Assembly: GCF_900091725.1 (NCBI RefSeq)
Contig: NZ_FMBW01000087.1
Location: forward strand, 62,001-126,000
Direction of reading: 5' to 3'
DNA length: 64,000 bases
DNA from: Streptomyces sp. DvalAA-43
GTDB taxonomy: Bacteria > Actinomycetota > Actinomycetes > Streptomycetales > Streptomycetaceae
In this document: in pieces, positions 15,513 to 23,903 of the stretch
How positions within the stretch are numbered: position 1 is the first letter of the stretch
How the letters are laid out: each line of letters opens with the position of its first letter
Position numbers and translations under genes: made by a program
The notes under the pieces: generated by a model
The model's input: the letters and a program-made list of their open reading frames with translations, nothing else
What the model was told of the DNA's origin: nothing
Databases searched by the model: none

Positions 15513-17054
15513 TCAGGCCGTCGGGCCGTCCGTGCCCCTGACGATGAGCTCCGCCGCCGCGAGGCCGCAGACCCGGGCCGCGCCGTGGGTGGCGATGTGC
15601 AGGGCACCCCGGGGGGCCGCCTGCGGGACGCCCATCTCGACCACGACCGCGTCGGGACGCCGGGCCACCAGGGCGTCGAGCGCCTCGCCCATCCAGGCGT
15701 GCCGGTGGACGTCACGGACCACGACGACGATGCGCCGCTCCCCCGCCGCCGCCAGCACCGCGTCGACAGGTGCCTCGGTCTCGCTGCTGTACGTGCCGGT
15801 GCCGGTGCCCGGCAGCAGCCGGCCCAGCTCGGCGCCGACGCCCCACGGAGTCTCGTCGCCGACGGCGATGTTCGACGCCGAGGTGAACGCGGCGACGTAA
15901 GCGGGCTCGGTCAGCGGGCCGGCGGAGCCGGTCGCCCGCACGGCCCGGCGGGCCGCGACCAGGCCGATGTCGGAGCCGATTCCGGTGCCGGGCGCGGTCC
16001 CCTCCTGCGCTGCCGTACCCGGACCCGGACCGGCCCCCTTGGCCCCCTGCGTCCAGGACGCGAGGGCACGTACCCGTGCGGCCGCGTCCGCGAGCCGCTC
16101 CTCGGCGAGTTCACCGCTGTGCACCGCCCGGACCAGCGCGTCGCGCAGCCGGAGCACCGTGCCGTCGTCCTCCAGACCGCCGCCGACGCACAGCGCGTCG
16201 GCCCCGGCGGCGATCGCGAGGACGGAGCCCTGCTCGATGCCGTACGTCGCGGAGATGGCCTGCATCTCCACGGCGTCGGTGACGATCAGTCCGTCGTAGC
16301 CCAGCTCCTGGCGGAGCAGTCCGGTGAGGATCCGCGGGCTCACCGTGGCGGGGCGGTCCGGGTCGAGCGCCGGCAGCAGGATGTGCGCGCTCATCACGCA
16401 CTTGGAGCCCGCCGCGATGGCCGCCCGGAAGGGCACCAGCTCACGGGCGTGCAGGGTCTCCAGGTCCACGTCGATGCGCGGCATCGCGTGGTGCGAGTCG
16501 ATCGCGGTGTCGCCGTGCCCCGGGAAGTGCTTGGTGCAGGCGGCGACCCCGGAGGCCTGGAGGCCCTCGATGTACGCGGCGGTGTGCCGGGCCACGAGCC
16601 CGGTGTCGGCGCCGAAGGACCGTACGCCGATGATCGGGTTGCCCGGGTTGGAGTTGACGTCCGCGGACGGCGCCCAGTTGAGGTTGACGCCGCACTCGGC
16701 GAGCCGGCGGCCGAGCTCCTGGGCGACCGCGCGGGTCAGGGCGAGGTCGTCGACGTGTCCGAGGGCGAGGTTGCCCGGGAACGAGGAGCCGGTGCGCACC
16801 TCCAGACGGGTGACGTCGCCGCCCTCCTCGTCGATCGCGACGAGGAGGTCCTCGCGCCCGGCCCTGAGCTGGGCGGTGAGCGCGGTGACCTGCTCGGCCG
16901 TGCGGATGTTGCGGCCGAACAGGGCGACGGAGGCGAGGCCCTCGTCGACCCGGCGCAGCACCCAGTCCGGAGCGGTGGTGCCGGTGAATCCGGGCTGCAG
17001 GACGGCGAGCGCGTCGCGGGTGACGGTGTCCGTGGTGGATATCGAGGTGGTCAT
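15513..17054 (-). CDS. dasD: Beta-N-acetylhexosaminidase, glycoside hydrolase family 3
   Basis: A 513-residue GH3 enzyme that should release N-acetylglucosamine from chitobiose and similar oligomers. The catalytic domain shows DEEGGDVTRLE, the family motif TKHFPGHGDTAIDSHH (His-Asp dyad typical of GH3 hexosaminidases) and IVTDAVEMQAI with the aspartate nucleophile. A second alpha/beta domain follows after a Gly/Pro linker. No signal peptide is visible, so it acts on imported sugar in the cytoplasm. It starts three bases after the dasC stop and completes the dasABCD cluster. Confidence 0.92.
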   Translation of the reverse strand: MTTSISTTDTVTRDALAVLQPGFTGTTAPDWVLRRVDEGLASVALFGRNIRTAEQVTALTAQLRAGREDLLVAIDEEGGDVTRLEVRTGSSFPGNLALGHVDDLALTRAVAQELGRRLAECGVNLNWAPSADVNSNPGNPIIGVRSFGADTGLVARHTAAYIEGLQASGVAACTKHFPGHGDTAIDSHHAMPRIDVDLETLHARELVPFRAAIAAGSKCVMSAHILLPALDPDRPATVSPRILTGLLRQELGYDGLIVTDAVEMQAISATYGIEQGSVLAIAAGADALCVGGGLEDDGTVLRLRDALVRAVHSGELAEERLADAAARVRALASWTQGAKGAGPGPGTAAQEGTAPGTGIGSDIGLVAARRAVRATGSAGPLTEPAYVAAFTSASNIAVGDETPWGVGAELGRLLPGTGTGTYSSETEAPVDAVLAAAGERRIVVVVRDVHRHAWMGEALDALVARRPDAVVVEMGVPQAAPRGALHIATHGAARVCGLAAAELIVRGTDGPTA

Positions 17055-17057
17055 GGG

Positions 17058-17888
17058 TTATCCCTTCACGGCACCGTCGGTGAGGCCGCTGACGGCCTTG
17101 CGCTGCAGGAAGACGAACAGGACGAGGATCGGGATGGCGAAGATCGAGGCCGCCGCCATGGTGGCGCCCCAGTCGTCGCCGAACTGGCTCTGGAACTGGG
17201 AGAGCCAGAGCGGAAGCGTCTTGGCCTCGGGGTCCTTGTTGAGGATCAGGACCAGCGGGAATTCGTTCCACGCGGTGATGAAGCCGAAGAGCGAGGTGGC
17301 CATCAGACCGGGGGCGAGCAGCGGCAGGATCACCTTGACGAACGCCTGCGGGCGCGTACAGCCGTCGACCATGGCGGACTCCTCCAGTTCCTTGGGCACC
17401 GCGGCAACGTAGCCGCGCAGCGTGAGGATCGTGAAGGGGAGCACCATCACCATGTAGAAGAGCGTCAGCGGGACCAGGCTGTTGAGCATGTCCGCGTCGC
17501 GGACCAGCATGTAGATCGCGATGACCATGACTTCCCACGGCGCCATCTGGGCGATCATGAAGACCAGGATCATGCTCTTGCGGCCCTTGAACCGCATCCG
17601 GGCCAGCGCGAACGAGGCGAAGAGCGCGATGATCAGCGAGAAGACCACCGCGAGCAGGGTGACGGTGAGCGAGTTCCTGACCAGAGTCAGGAAGTCCGGT
17701 GCGTGGTAAGCCGTCTTGAAGTGCTCGAAGGTGATGTCGGTCGGGAACCAGACCGGCGTCTCGGTGATGATGTCGCCGGTCGGCTTGAACGCCGTGCTGA
17801 ACATCCAGTAGACGGGGAAGACCAGTGCGGCGAAGAGGATGATCGCCGTCGCGTTGGGCCAGATGCGGCCGAACAGTGAGCGCTTCAC
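17058..17888 (-). CDS. dasC: Chitobiose ABC transporter permease DasC
   Basis: A 276-residue MalG-type permease with six predicted membrane helices, the first at residues 13-33. The coupling loop motif EAAxxDG-like appears as EESAMVDGCTRPQAFVKVILP. With DasB it forms the membrane channel for N,N'-diacetylchitobiose; the ATPase MsiK is usually encoded elsewhere, and none is present here. It overlaps dasB by four bases (ATGA), indicating coupled translation. Confidence 0.93.
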   Translation of the reverse strand: MKRSLFGRIWPNATAIILFAALVFPVYWMFSTAFKPTGDIITETPVWFPTDITFEHFKTAYHAPDFLTLVRNSLTVTLLAVVFSLIIALFASFALARMRFKGRKSMILVFMIAQMAPWEVMVIAIYMLVRDADMLNSLVPLTLFYMVMVLPFTILTLRGYVAAVPKELEESAMVDGCTRPQAFVKVILPLLAPGLMATSLFGFITAWNEFPLVLILNKDPEAKTLPLWLSQFQSQFGDDWGATMAAASIFAIPILVLFVFLQRKAVSGLTDGAVKG

Positions 17889-18877
17889 AGCTCGTCCTCC
17901 TCTTGCTTGAGAACGATGCGGAGGTAGTAGGAGGTCAGCCCCAGCATGATCAGGATGGTCAGCAGCGAGATCGCCGCGCCCATGCCGTAGTGCTGGTTGC
18001 CGACGCCCTCGACGAAGGCGTAGATCGGCAGGGTCTCGGTGAGGCGGTTGGGGCCGCCCTCACTGATGGTGAAGATCTGCGGGAACGCCTTGAAGACCCA
18101 GATGACTTCGAGGAAGGTCGTGGCGTAGAGGAAGGGCCGCAGGAACGGGAAGGTCACCGAGGTGAAGATCTTCCAGGTGCCGGCGCCGTCGAGCGCGGCT
18201 GCCTCGTAGAGCTCCTTGGCGATCGTGGTGGTCGCCGCGTAGAGGTTGATCGCCACGAACGGGATGGACTGCCAGACGATCATCAGGGTGACCACGAAGA
18301 AGGTGGAGAACTGCGATCCGGTCCAGTTGAAGTCGGCCATCGAGTGCCAGCCGAGCTTGTCCAGCACGTAGTTGACCACGCCGAAGCGCGAGGCGAACAG
18401 CCACTGGAAGACGGTGGACGCGGCCACGATCGGCATCGCCCAGGCGAGCACCAGGCCGACCATCAGGGTGAGCCGCATCTTCTTGCCGAGGCGGGCGAGC
18501 AGCAGTCCGACCAGGGTGCCGAGGATCATGATCAGGACGACGTTGGCGCCGGTGAACACGATCGTGCGGAGCGTGACTCTCCAGAAGTCCTCACCGGTGA
18601 GGACCTCCTGGTAGTTCTTGAAGCCGTTCCACTCGGTGACATGCTGGATCAGCTGTCCCATATTGAGGTTCTGGAACGACAGCATGGCGTTCTTCACCAG
18701 GGGGTACCCGAGGAGGAGCGCCGTCACCGCGAGTGCGGGAATCATCAACAGGTACGGCGCCGCGCCGATACCCGGCTTCCGCTTGTTTCCCCCGTGCTGC
18801 CCGACGGGTGGTTCCCCGTCCTGCCCGCGGACTGCGGCCGTCTTGGCCACATCCGAGGGATCGGTCTGCACTGCCAT
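17885..18877 (-). CDS. dasB: Chitobiose ABC transporter permease DasB
   Basis: A 330-residue MalF-type permease with a cytoplasmic N-terminus of about 40 residues and six membrane helices (first at APYLLMIPALAVTALLLGY). The EAA-loop reads LYEAAALDGAGTWKIFTSVTFP. The start is set at ATG 18877 (MAVQTD), nine bases after GGAAGAG; ATGs at 18886 and 18898 are alternatives. It lies downstream of dasA, separated by a strong hairpin, and overlaps dasC. Confidence 0.92.
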   Translation of the reverse strand: MAVQTDPSDVAKTAAVRGQDGEPPVGQHGGNKRKPGIGAAPYLLMIPALAVTALLLGYPLVKNAMLSFQNLNMGQLIQHVTEWNGFKNYQEVLTGEDFWRVTLRTIVFTGANVVLIMILGTLVGLLLARLGKKMRLTLMVGLVLAWAMPIVAASTVFQWLFASRFGVVNYVLDKLGWHSMADFNWTGSQFSTFFVVTLMIVWQSIPFVAINLYAATTTIAKELYEAAALDGAGTWKIFTSVTFPFLRPFLYATTFLEVIWVFKAFPQIFTISEGGPNRLTETLPIYAFVEGVGNQHYGMGAAISLLTILIMLGLTSYYLRIVLKQEEDEL

Positions 18878-18923
18878 GCTCGCCATCTCTTCCAACAAAG
18901 CCCTACACGGAACGGTGCGTACA

Positions 18924-18957
18924 GCCGGGGCGGCGGGTCAGGACCCGCCGCCCCGGC
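18924..18957 (-). terminator. Strong hairpin between dasA and dasB
   Basis: Two 16-base perfect arms (GCCGGGGCGGCGGGTC and complement) with a two-base loop, 20 bp after the dasA stop. It probably ends most dasA transcripts, so the binding protein is made in excess over the permeases. Confidence 0.75.
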
Positions 18958-18976
18958 GCGGGACGCGCTACTGCGA

Positions 18977-20260
18977 CTACTGCTGCTGGCTGAGGCGCTT
19001 GTTGAGCTCGCCCTCGACCTGCTTGGCGGCGTCGGCGGGCGCCTTGCCCTGAAGGACCAGCGTCATGTAGGTCTTGATCGGGTTCGGCGGGTTCTCGACC
19101 GGCGCCCACTCCGGGATCAGCGGCGTGGTGCCACCGGACTTGGCGGCGGCCGGACCGGCGGCCTCGGCGGCGGGCTGGCCGACGGTGTACTTCTGCATGG
19201 CGTCGTTCTTCGGGGACCAGCCGGCCTCCTTGATGAGCGCGCCGTCGTTCTGCTCGGAGAGCGCGATCTTCAGGAATTCCTTGGCCAGGTCCTGCTTCTT
19301 GCTGCCCGCGGCCACGGCGAGGTTCGAGCCGCCGAGGAAGACACCCTCGGGCTTGTCGGCGGTCTCACCGGGGATGGTGAAGAAGCCGATGTCGTCCTTG
19401 AGCTTCGGGTTGGCCTTGAGAGCGGTGCCGGCCTCGTAGCCCATCGCGATGATGGCGCCGGTCTTGCCCTTGGCGAAGACCTCGGCCTGCTGCGGGGTGG
19501 CCTCGTCCTTGTCCTTGGGGGCCTTGGAGTAGGACTGGTACTTCTTGTACACGTCCATGGCCTCGGCGACCTTCGGGTCGGCCAGGTTGGAGACGTACTT
19601 GTCGCCTTCCTTCTTGACCGGCGAGACGTCCTTGCCGACGAGCAGGCCGTCGAAGAAGTACCAGTTCTGGCCGGGCAGGTAGATCGGCTCGGCGTCGCCC
19701 TTCTTCTCGATGGCCTCGAAGGCCTTGAAGAGGTCGGCGCGGGTCTTCGGCGTCTCGGTGATACCGGCGTCCTTGAAGACCTTCTTGTTGTACATGACGA
19801 CGCGGTTGCCCACGTACCACGGCAGGGCGTACTGCTTGCCGTCGTAGATGGAGGGCTGGTTGACGCCGTCGGCCCAGGCGGAGCCGATCTCCTTCTTCAG
19901 GTCACCGAGGTCCGCGAGGCCGCCGGTCTTGGCGTACGCCGGGGTCTGGGTGTTGCCGATCTCCAGGACGTCCGGCGGGTTGGACTCGGAGAGGGCGGTG
20001 GTGACCTTCTGCTGAATGCCGTTCCAGTCCTGGACTTCGATCTTCAGCTTGGCCTTGGTCTTCTTCTCGAACTCCTCGGTGACCGTCTTGGTCCACCCGT
20101 CCGGGTTCGAGCCGGACATCGTCCACACCGTCAGGGTCTGGCCCTTGTACGCGTCCGGACCGGCCTTCTTGCCACTGTCGCCGCCGTCGTCGGACCCACA
20201 CGCCGCAAGGCCGATCATCATGCCCGCGACGCCGATCGCCGCGATGAGCTTGCGCTTCAC
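18977..20260 (-). CDS. dasA: Chitobiose-binding lipoprotein DasA
   Basis: A 427-residue extracellular solute-binding protein. The signal peptide MKRKLIAAIGVAGMMIGLAAC ends in the lipobox LAAC, so residue 21 becomes the lipid-anchored cysteine. The mature part is a maltose-binding-type fold (TLTVWTMSGSNPDGW at its start, then QNWYFFDGLLVGKD). It captures N,N'-diacetylchitobiose for DasBC. The start is a GTG at 20260 behind AGGAGGG. Two dre operators lie about 85-120 bp upstream, and dasR is divergent, as in S. coelicolor. Confidence 0.95.
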   Translation of the reverse strand: MKRKLIAAIGVAGMMIGLAACGSDDGGDSGKKAGPDAYKGQTLTVWTMSGSNPDGWTKTVTEEFEKKTKAKLKIEVQDWNGIQQKVTTALSESNPPDVLEIGNTQTPAYAKTGGLADLGDLKKEIGSAWADGVNQPSIYDGKQYALPWYVGNRVVMYNKKVFKDAGITETPKTRADLFKAFEAIEKKGDAEPIYLPGQNWYFFDGLLVGKDVSPVKKEGDKYVSNLADPKVAEAMDVYKKYQSYSKAPKDKDEATPQQAEVFAKGKTGAIIAMGYEAGTALKANPKLKDDIGFFTIPGETADKPEGVFLGGSNLAVAAGSKKQDLAKEFLKIALSEQNDGALIKEAGWSPKNDAMQKYTVGQPAAEAAGPAAAKSGGTTPLIPEWAPVENPPNPIKTYMTLVLQGKAPADAAKQVEGELNKRLSQQQ

Positions 20261-20342
20261 GCCAAACCCTCCTCAGGGATACTGCAACCCCGCCCACCGC
20301 GAAGACATTCGACGAGTACTGCTGGGGCTGGACCTGGTCTTT

Positions 20343-20358
20343 AATGGTTTAGACCAGT
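20343..20358. promoter_or_regulatory. DasR operator dre1 upstream of dasA
   Basis: AATGGTTTAGACCAGT (ACTGGTCTAAACCATT on the other strand) fits the dre consensus. It lies 83 bp upstream of dasA. Confidence 0.85.
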
Positions 20359-20366
20359 ACCGGGAG

Positions 20367-20382
20367 CTTGGCCTAGACCTTT
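20367..20382. promoter_or_regulatory. DasR operator dre2 in the dasA-dasR region
   Basis: CTTGGCCTAGACCTTT is a second, weaker dre-like site, 24 bp from the first, in the dasA/dasR divergent region. Two sites before dasA are known in S. coelicolor. Confidence 0.6.
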
Positions 20383-20539
20383 AGGGGTGTCAAGGGTGTA
20401 TAAGAAGTGCACTCGCGTCCGTTATAGGACCGACACCTAAGGGAGGGCGACCAGCCGTGACCGGACCGTGCCACCATGTGAGCCGCGACAGACGGAGGAG
20501 CCGGTGACGGCAGCAACGCAAGCGTCGGGAAGGCGGACC

Positions 20540-21304
20540 ATGGGTGCCGACGGGGGCAGTACGGAAAACGAGACGGGCGCGGCCACGCGTACGGCGCGCG
20601 TCCCGAAGTACTACCGGCTGAAGCGACATCTGCTCGACATGACGGACACCATGCCGCCGGGCACTCCGGTGCCGCCGGAGCGGACCCTGGCCGCCGAGTT
20701 CGACACCTCGCGCACCACGGTGCGCCAGGCGCTCCAGGAGCTGGTCGTCGAGGGCCGCCTGGAGCGCATCCAGGGCAAGGGCACCTTCGTCGCCAAGCCG
20801 AAGGTCTCCCAGGCCCTGCAACTCACCTCGTACACCGAGGACATGCGCGCCCAGGGCCTCGAACCGACCTCCCAGCTGCTGGACATCGGCTATGTGACGG
20901 CCGACGACACCCTCGCCGGACTGCTCGACATCACCACCGGCGGCCGGGTGCTGCGGATCGAGCGGCTGAGGCTGGCCAGCGGCGAGCCGATGGCGATCGA
21001 GACCACCCACCTTTCGGCCAAACGCTTTCCCGCGCTGCGCCGTTCGCTGGTGAAGTACACCTCCCTCTACACCGCGCTGGCGGAGGTGTACGACGTACGG
21101 CTGGCCGAGGCCGAGGAGACCATCGAGACCTCGCTGGCCACCCCGCGCGAGGCCGGTCTGCTCGGTACGGACGTGGGCCTGCCGATGCTGATGCTCTCCC
21201 GGCACTCGATCGACGGACAGGGCGAGCCGGTGGAGTGGGTGCGCTCGGTCTACCGGGGCGACCGGTACAAGTTCGTGGCGCGGCTGAAGCGGCCCACGGA
21301 CTGA
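20540..21304 (+). CDS. dasR: GntR/HutC-family global regulator DasR
   Basis: A 254-residue regulator. The winged helix covers about residues 20-85 (PVPPERTLAAEFDTSRTTVR is the recognition region). The UTRA ligand domain follows from about 95 (LQLTSYTEDMRAQGLEPTSQ). DasR binds dre sites and is released by glucosamine-6-phosphate; it controls chitin and amino-sugar uptake, development and antibiotics. ATG 20540 gives the 254 residues known for S. coelicolor. A GTG at 20504 with GGAGGA five bases upstream would add 12 residues and cannot be excluded. Confidence 0.95.
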   Translation: MGADGGSTENETGAATRTARVPKYYRLKRHLLDMTDTMPPGTPVPPERTLAAEFDTSRTTVRQALQELVVEGRLERIQGKGTFVAKPKVSQALQLTSYTEDMRAQGLEPTSQLLDIGYVTADDTLAGLLDITTGGRVLRIERLRLASGEPMAIETTHLSAKRFPALRRSLVKYTSLYTALAEVYDVRLAEAEETIETSLATPREAGLLGTDVGLPMLMLSRHSIDGQGEPVEWVRSVYRGDRYKFVARLKRPTD

Positions 21305-21359
21305 GAGCGTCCGGCGCGGCGGACGGTTTTCCGCCACCGCGCCCGTACGGACCACCGCT

Positions 21360-21398
21360 GAAGGCCCCCGTGGAAGGCACCACTCCACGGGGGCCTTC
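21360..21398 (+). terminator. Hairpin terminator after dasR
   Basis: Fifteen-base perfect arms GAAGGCCCCCGTGGA and complement around a nine-base loop, 55 bp after the dasR stop. Confidence 0.8.
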
Positions 21399-21570
21399 GC
21401 ACGCCTTGGTACGGACCAACTGTCGTACGCCTGACGCGATTTCGCGCATATGTACCCACTCGGAGGACCGTTTCCGGACCGCAATGCGGACAGGGGGTGA
21501 CGGTGACCGGAAGCCTCCCCTAGATTTCCTGCGCATTACAAGGTGATCAGCGAGGGGACGGAGTCGCCGC

Positions 21571-21825
21571 ATGCCAGCAGACCCAGAAGGAAAACCACCC
21601 ACCGTCACACCGGTCCGGGTGGTCATCGCCCTCTGTCTCGTCGCGCCGTTCGTGGCGATGCTCTGGGTGAGTTCGTACGCGAAGGTGGACCCCACCTTCA
21701 TCGGCATTCCGTTCTTCTACTGGTACCAGATGCTCTGGGTGCTGATCTCCACCGCGCTCACGATGACCGCGTACAAGCTGTGGCAGCGTGACCAGCGCGC
21801 CCGCAAGGGAGGTGGGCAGGCATGA
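21571..21825 (+). CDS. DUF3311 small membrane protein, symporter partner
   Basis: An 84-residue protein with two membrane helices (VRVVIALCLVAPFVAMLW and WYQMLWVLISTALTMTAYKL), the normal DUF3311 arrangement. Such proteins are encoded directly ahead of sodium:solute symporters and are presumed small subunits, like YhdT with PanF. Its stop overlaps the symporter start by four bases. The exact role is not known. Confidence 0.88.
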   Translation: MPADPEGKPPTVTPVRVVIALCLVAPFVAMLWVSSYAKVDPTFIGIPFFYWYQMLWVLISTALTMTAYKLWQRDQRARKGGGQA

Positions 21826-23456
21826 AGGACGGTGTGAACGGCGTCGCGCTCGGCGTCTTCATCTTCTTCTTCGTGGCCGTCACGGTCATGGGCTTCCTGG
21901 CGGCGCGCTGGCGCAGGGCCGAGAACGAGGCCAGCCTCGACGAATGGGGCCTGGGCGGACGGTCGTTCGGCACCTGGGTCACCTGGTTCCTGCTCGGCGG
22001 CGACCTGTACACCGCGTACACCTTCGTCGCCGTTCCGGCGGCGATCTACGCGGCGGGGGCGGCGGGCTTCTTCGCCGTGCCCTACACGATCCTGGTGTAC
22101 CCGCTGATCTTCACCTTCCTGCCGCGGCTGTGGTCGGTCTCGCACAAGCACGGGTACGTCACCACCTCGGACTTCGTCCGCGGGCGTTTCGGCTCGAAGG
22201 GCCTGTCGCTGGCGGTCGCCGTCACCGGCATCCTCGCCACGATGCCGTACATCGCGCTCCAGCTCGTCGGCATCCAGGCGGTGCTGGACGTGATGGGCGT
22301 CGGGGGCGGCGAGAACACCCACTGGTTCATCAAGGACCTGCCGCTGCTGATCGCGTTCGCGGTGCTCGCCGCGTACACCTACTCGTCCGGTCTGCGGGCG
22401 CCCGCGCTGATCGCGTTCGTCAAGGACGGGCTGATCTACCTGGTCATCGCGGTGGCGATCATCTACATCCCGATCAAGCTGGGCGGCTTCGACGACATCT
22501 TCGCCAAGGCGGGCGAGGCGTTCTCGAAGACCAATCCGGCGACCGGGCAGCCGCGCGGCGCGCTCGCGCCCGGCGAGGCGGGCCAGTGGGGCTACGCGAC
22601 CCTGGCGCTGGGCTCGGCGCTGGCGCTGTTCATGTATCCGCACTCGATCACGGCGACGCTCTCCAGCCGCAGCCGCAACGTGATCCGGCGCAACACCACG
22701 ATCCTGCCGCTGTACTCGCTGATGCTGGGCCTGCTGGCGCTGCTCGGCTTCATGGCCATCGCCGCCGGGATCAAGGTGGACAACGGGCAGCTGGCCATCC
22801 CGCAGCTGTTCGAGGACATGTTCCCGGACTGGTTCGCGGGCGTCGCGTTCGCCGCCATCGGTATCGGTGCGCTGGTGCCCGCCGCGATCATGTCGATCGC
22901 CGCGGCGAACCTCTTCACCCGCAACATCTACAAGGACTTCCTGAAACCGGACGCGACCCCGGAGCAGGAGACCAAGGTCTCCAAGCTGGTGTCGCTGCTG
23001 GTCAAGGTCGGCGCGCTCGCCTTCGTGCTCACCATGGACAAGACGGTCGCGATCAACTTCCAGCTGCTCGGCGGCATCTGGATCCTCCAGACGATGCCGG
23101 CCCTGGTCGGCGGTCTGTTCACCCGCTGGTTCCACCGCTGGGCGCTGCTCGCGGGCTGGGCGGCCGGCATGGTGTACGGGACGGTGGCCGCGTACGGGGT
23201 CGCCAGCCCGACCCAGGCGCACTTCGGCGGATCGTCCAAGGAGATCCCCGGCATCGGCGAGATCGGCTACATCGGCCTCACCGCGTTCGTGCTGAACGTG
23301 GTGGTGACGGTGGTGCTCACCTTCGTCCTGAACGCCGTGAAGGCGCCCGCCGGGATCGACGAGACCTCTCCGGCCGACTACACGGCCGACGCGGGCGACC
23401 CGGGTGTCGCCGCGGAGCTCCCGCCGGCCACGGCGGGGGCGCCGGGCGGTCACTGA
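21822..23456 (+). CDS. mctP: Sodium:solute symporter, MctP-like monocarboxylate permease
   Basis: A 544-residue SSS-family carrier with about 13 membrane helices. It begins VNGVALGVFIFFFVAVTVMG, and the Na+-site region WGLGGRSFGTWVTWFLLGGD near residue 45 is typical of the family. It resembles MctP monocarboxylate uptake permeases (lactate, pyruvate, propionate); the true substrate is inferred only. Translation is coupled to the DUF3311 gene by an ATGA overlap. A strong hairpin about 140 bp downstream may end the transcript. Confidence 0.85.
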   Translation: MKDGVNGVALGVFIFFFVAVTVMGFLAARWRRAENEASLDEWGLGGRSFGTWVTWFLLGGDLYTAYTFVAVPAAIYAAGAAGFFAVPYTILVYPLIFTFLPRLWSVSHKHGYVTTSDFVRGRFGSKGLSLAVAVTGILATMPYIALQLVGIQAVLDVMGVGGGENTHWFIKDLPLLIAFAVLAAYTYSSGLRAPALIAFVKDGLIYLVIAVAIIYIPIKLGGFDDIFAKAGEAFSKTNPATGQPRGALAPGEAGQWGYATLALGSALALFMYPHSITATLSSRSRNVIRRNTTILPLYSLMLGLLALLGFMAIAAGIKVDNGQLAIPQLFEDMFPDWFAGVAFAAIGIGALVPAAIMSIAAANLFTRNIYKDFLKPDATPEQETKVSKLVSLLVKVGALAFVLTMDKTVAINFQLLGGIWILQTMPALVGGLFTRWFHRWALLAGWAAGMVYGTVAAYGVASPTQAHFGGSSKEIPGIGEIGYIGLTAFVLNVVVTVVLTFVLNAVKAPAGIDETSPADYTADAGDPGVAAELPPATAGAPGGH

Positions 23457-23596
23457 GACCCGCGCCAACGGCCCGTCGGCGGCCCGTCGAGCCTCCTCCA
23501 GCGGGGCGCGGCGGGCCGTCGGCGTGATCCGGCCCAGCGGCCCGGGAAAGGGCCGTACGGCTCGTTCTGTGAGCTCGACTTGGGTTGCGCGACACA

Positions 23597-23634
23597 ACAT
23601 GTGGGGGCTGCCTCATCGGGCAGCCCCCACATGT
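23597..23634. promoter_or_regulatory. 16-bp inverted repeat with paired ACATGT motifs (terminator and/or NrdR boxes)
   Basis: ACATGTGGGGGCTGCC and its perfect complement flank TCATCG. The two ACATGT cores are 32 bp apart, the three-turn spacing typical of NrdR box pairs, and the left one sits in ACACAACATGTGG, which partly fits the NrdR consensus. It may also terminate symporter transcription. Confidence 0.5.
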
Positions 23635-23639
23635 ATGCT

Positions 23640-23800
23640 CGTCCTCGCTGTCGCCGCAGGGGAATCCGGTGAGAATCCGGAACTGTCCCGCAACGGTGTA
23701 TTCAGTGCGCTTTTGTGCACCCCCGAGTCAGTCCGACGACCTGCCGGCAGCGCATCCGGCTCGACCGAACCGGATGCCCAGACGTCCGGGCCTCGCGGTT
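23640..23800 (+). ncRNA. Adenosylcobalamin riboswitch
   Basis: The conserved B12 aptamer landmarks occur in order: GGGAATCCGGTGAGAATCCG, CTGTCCCGCAACGGT, a variable hairpin, then GAGTCAGTCCGACGACCTGCC. It precedes nrdA, and a B12 riboswitch is known to repress the class Ia nrdABS operon of S. coelicolor so that the B12-dependent class II enzyme is used when cobalamin is present. Boundaries are approximate. Confidence 0.9.
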
Positions 23801-23903
23801 GGGCCGGTGGACGCCGTGCGGAGTGCTGCCCTGCCCCGGGTGCGTGTCCGTACGGCTGCCCCGTCCCCCCGCCGGCCCCGAGCCGAGCGAGGGAGAGCAC
23901 CAC

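Larger units (their letters stand above)
23457..23903 (+). other. 447-bp nrd leader region
   Basis: No protein gene was found. It contains a strong inverted repeat with two ACATGT motifs (23597-23634), a cobalamin riboswitch (about 23640-23800), and a GC-rich expression-platform stretch running to the nrdA ribosome site at about 23890. Confidence 0.7.
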
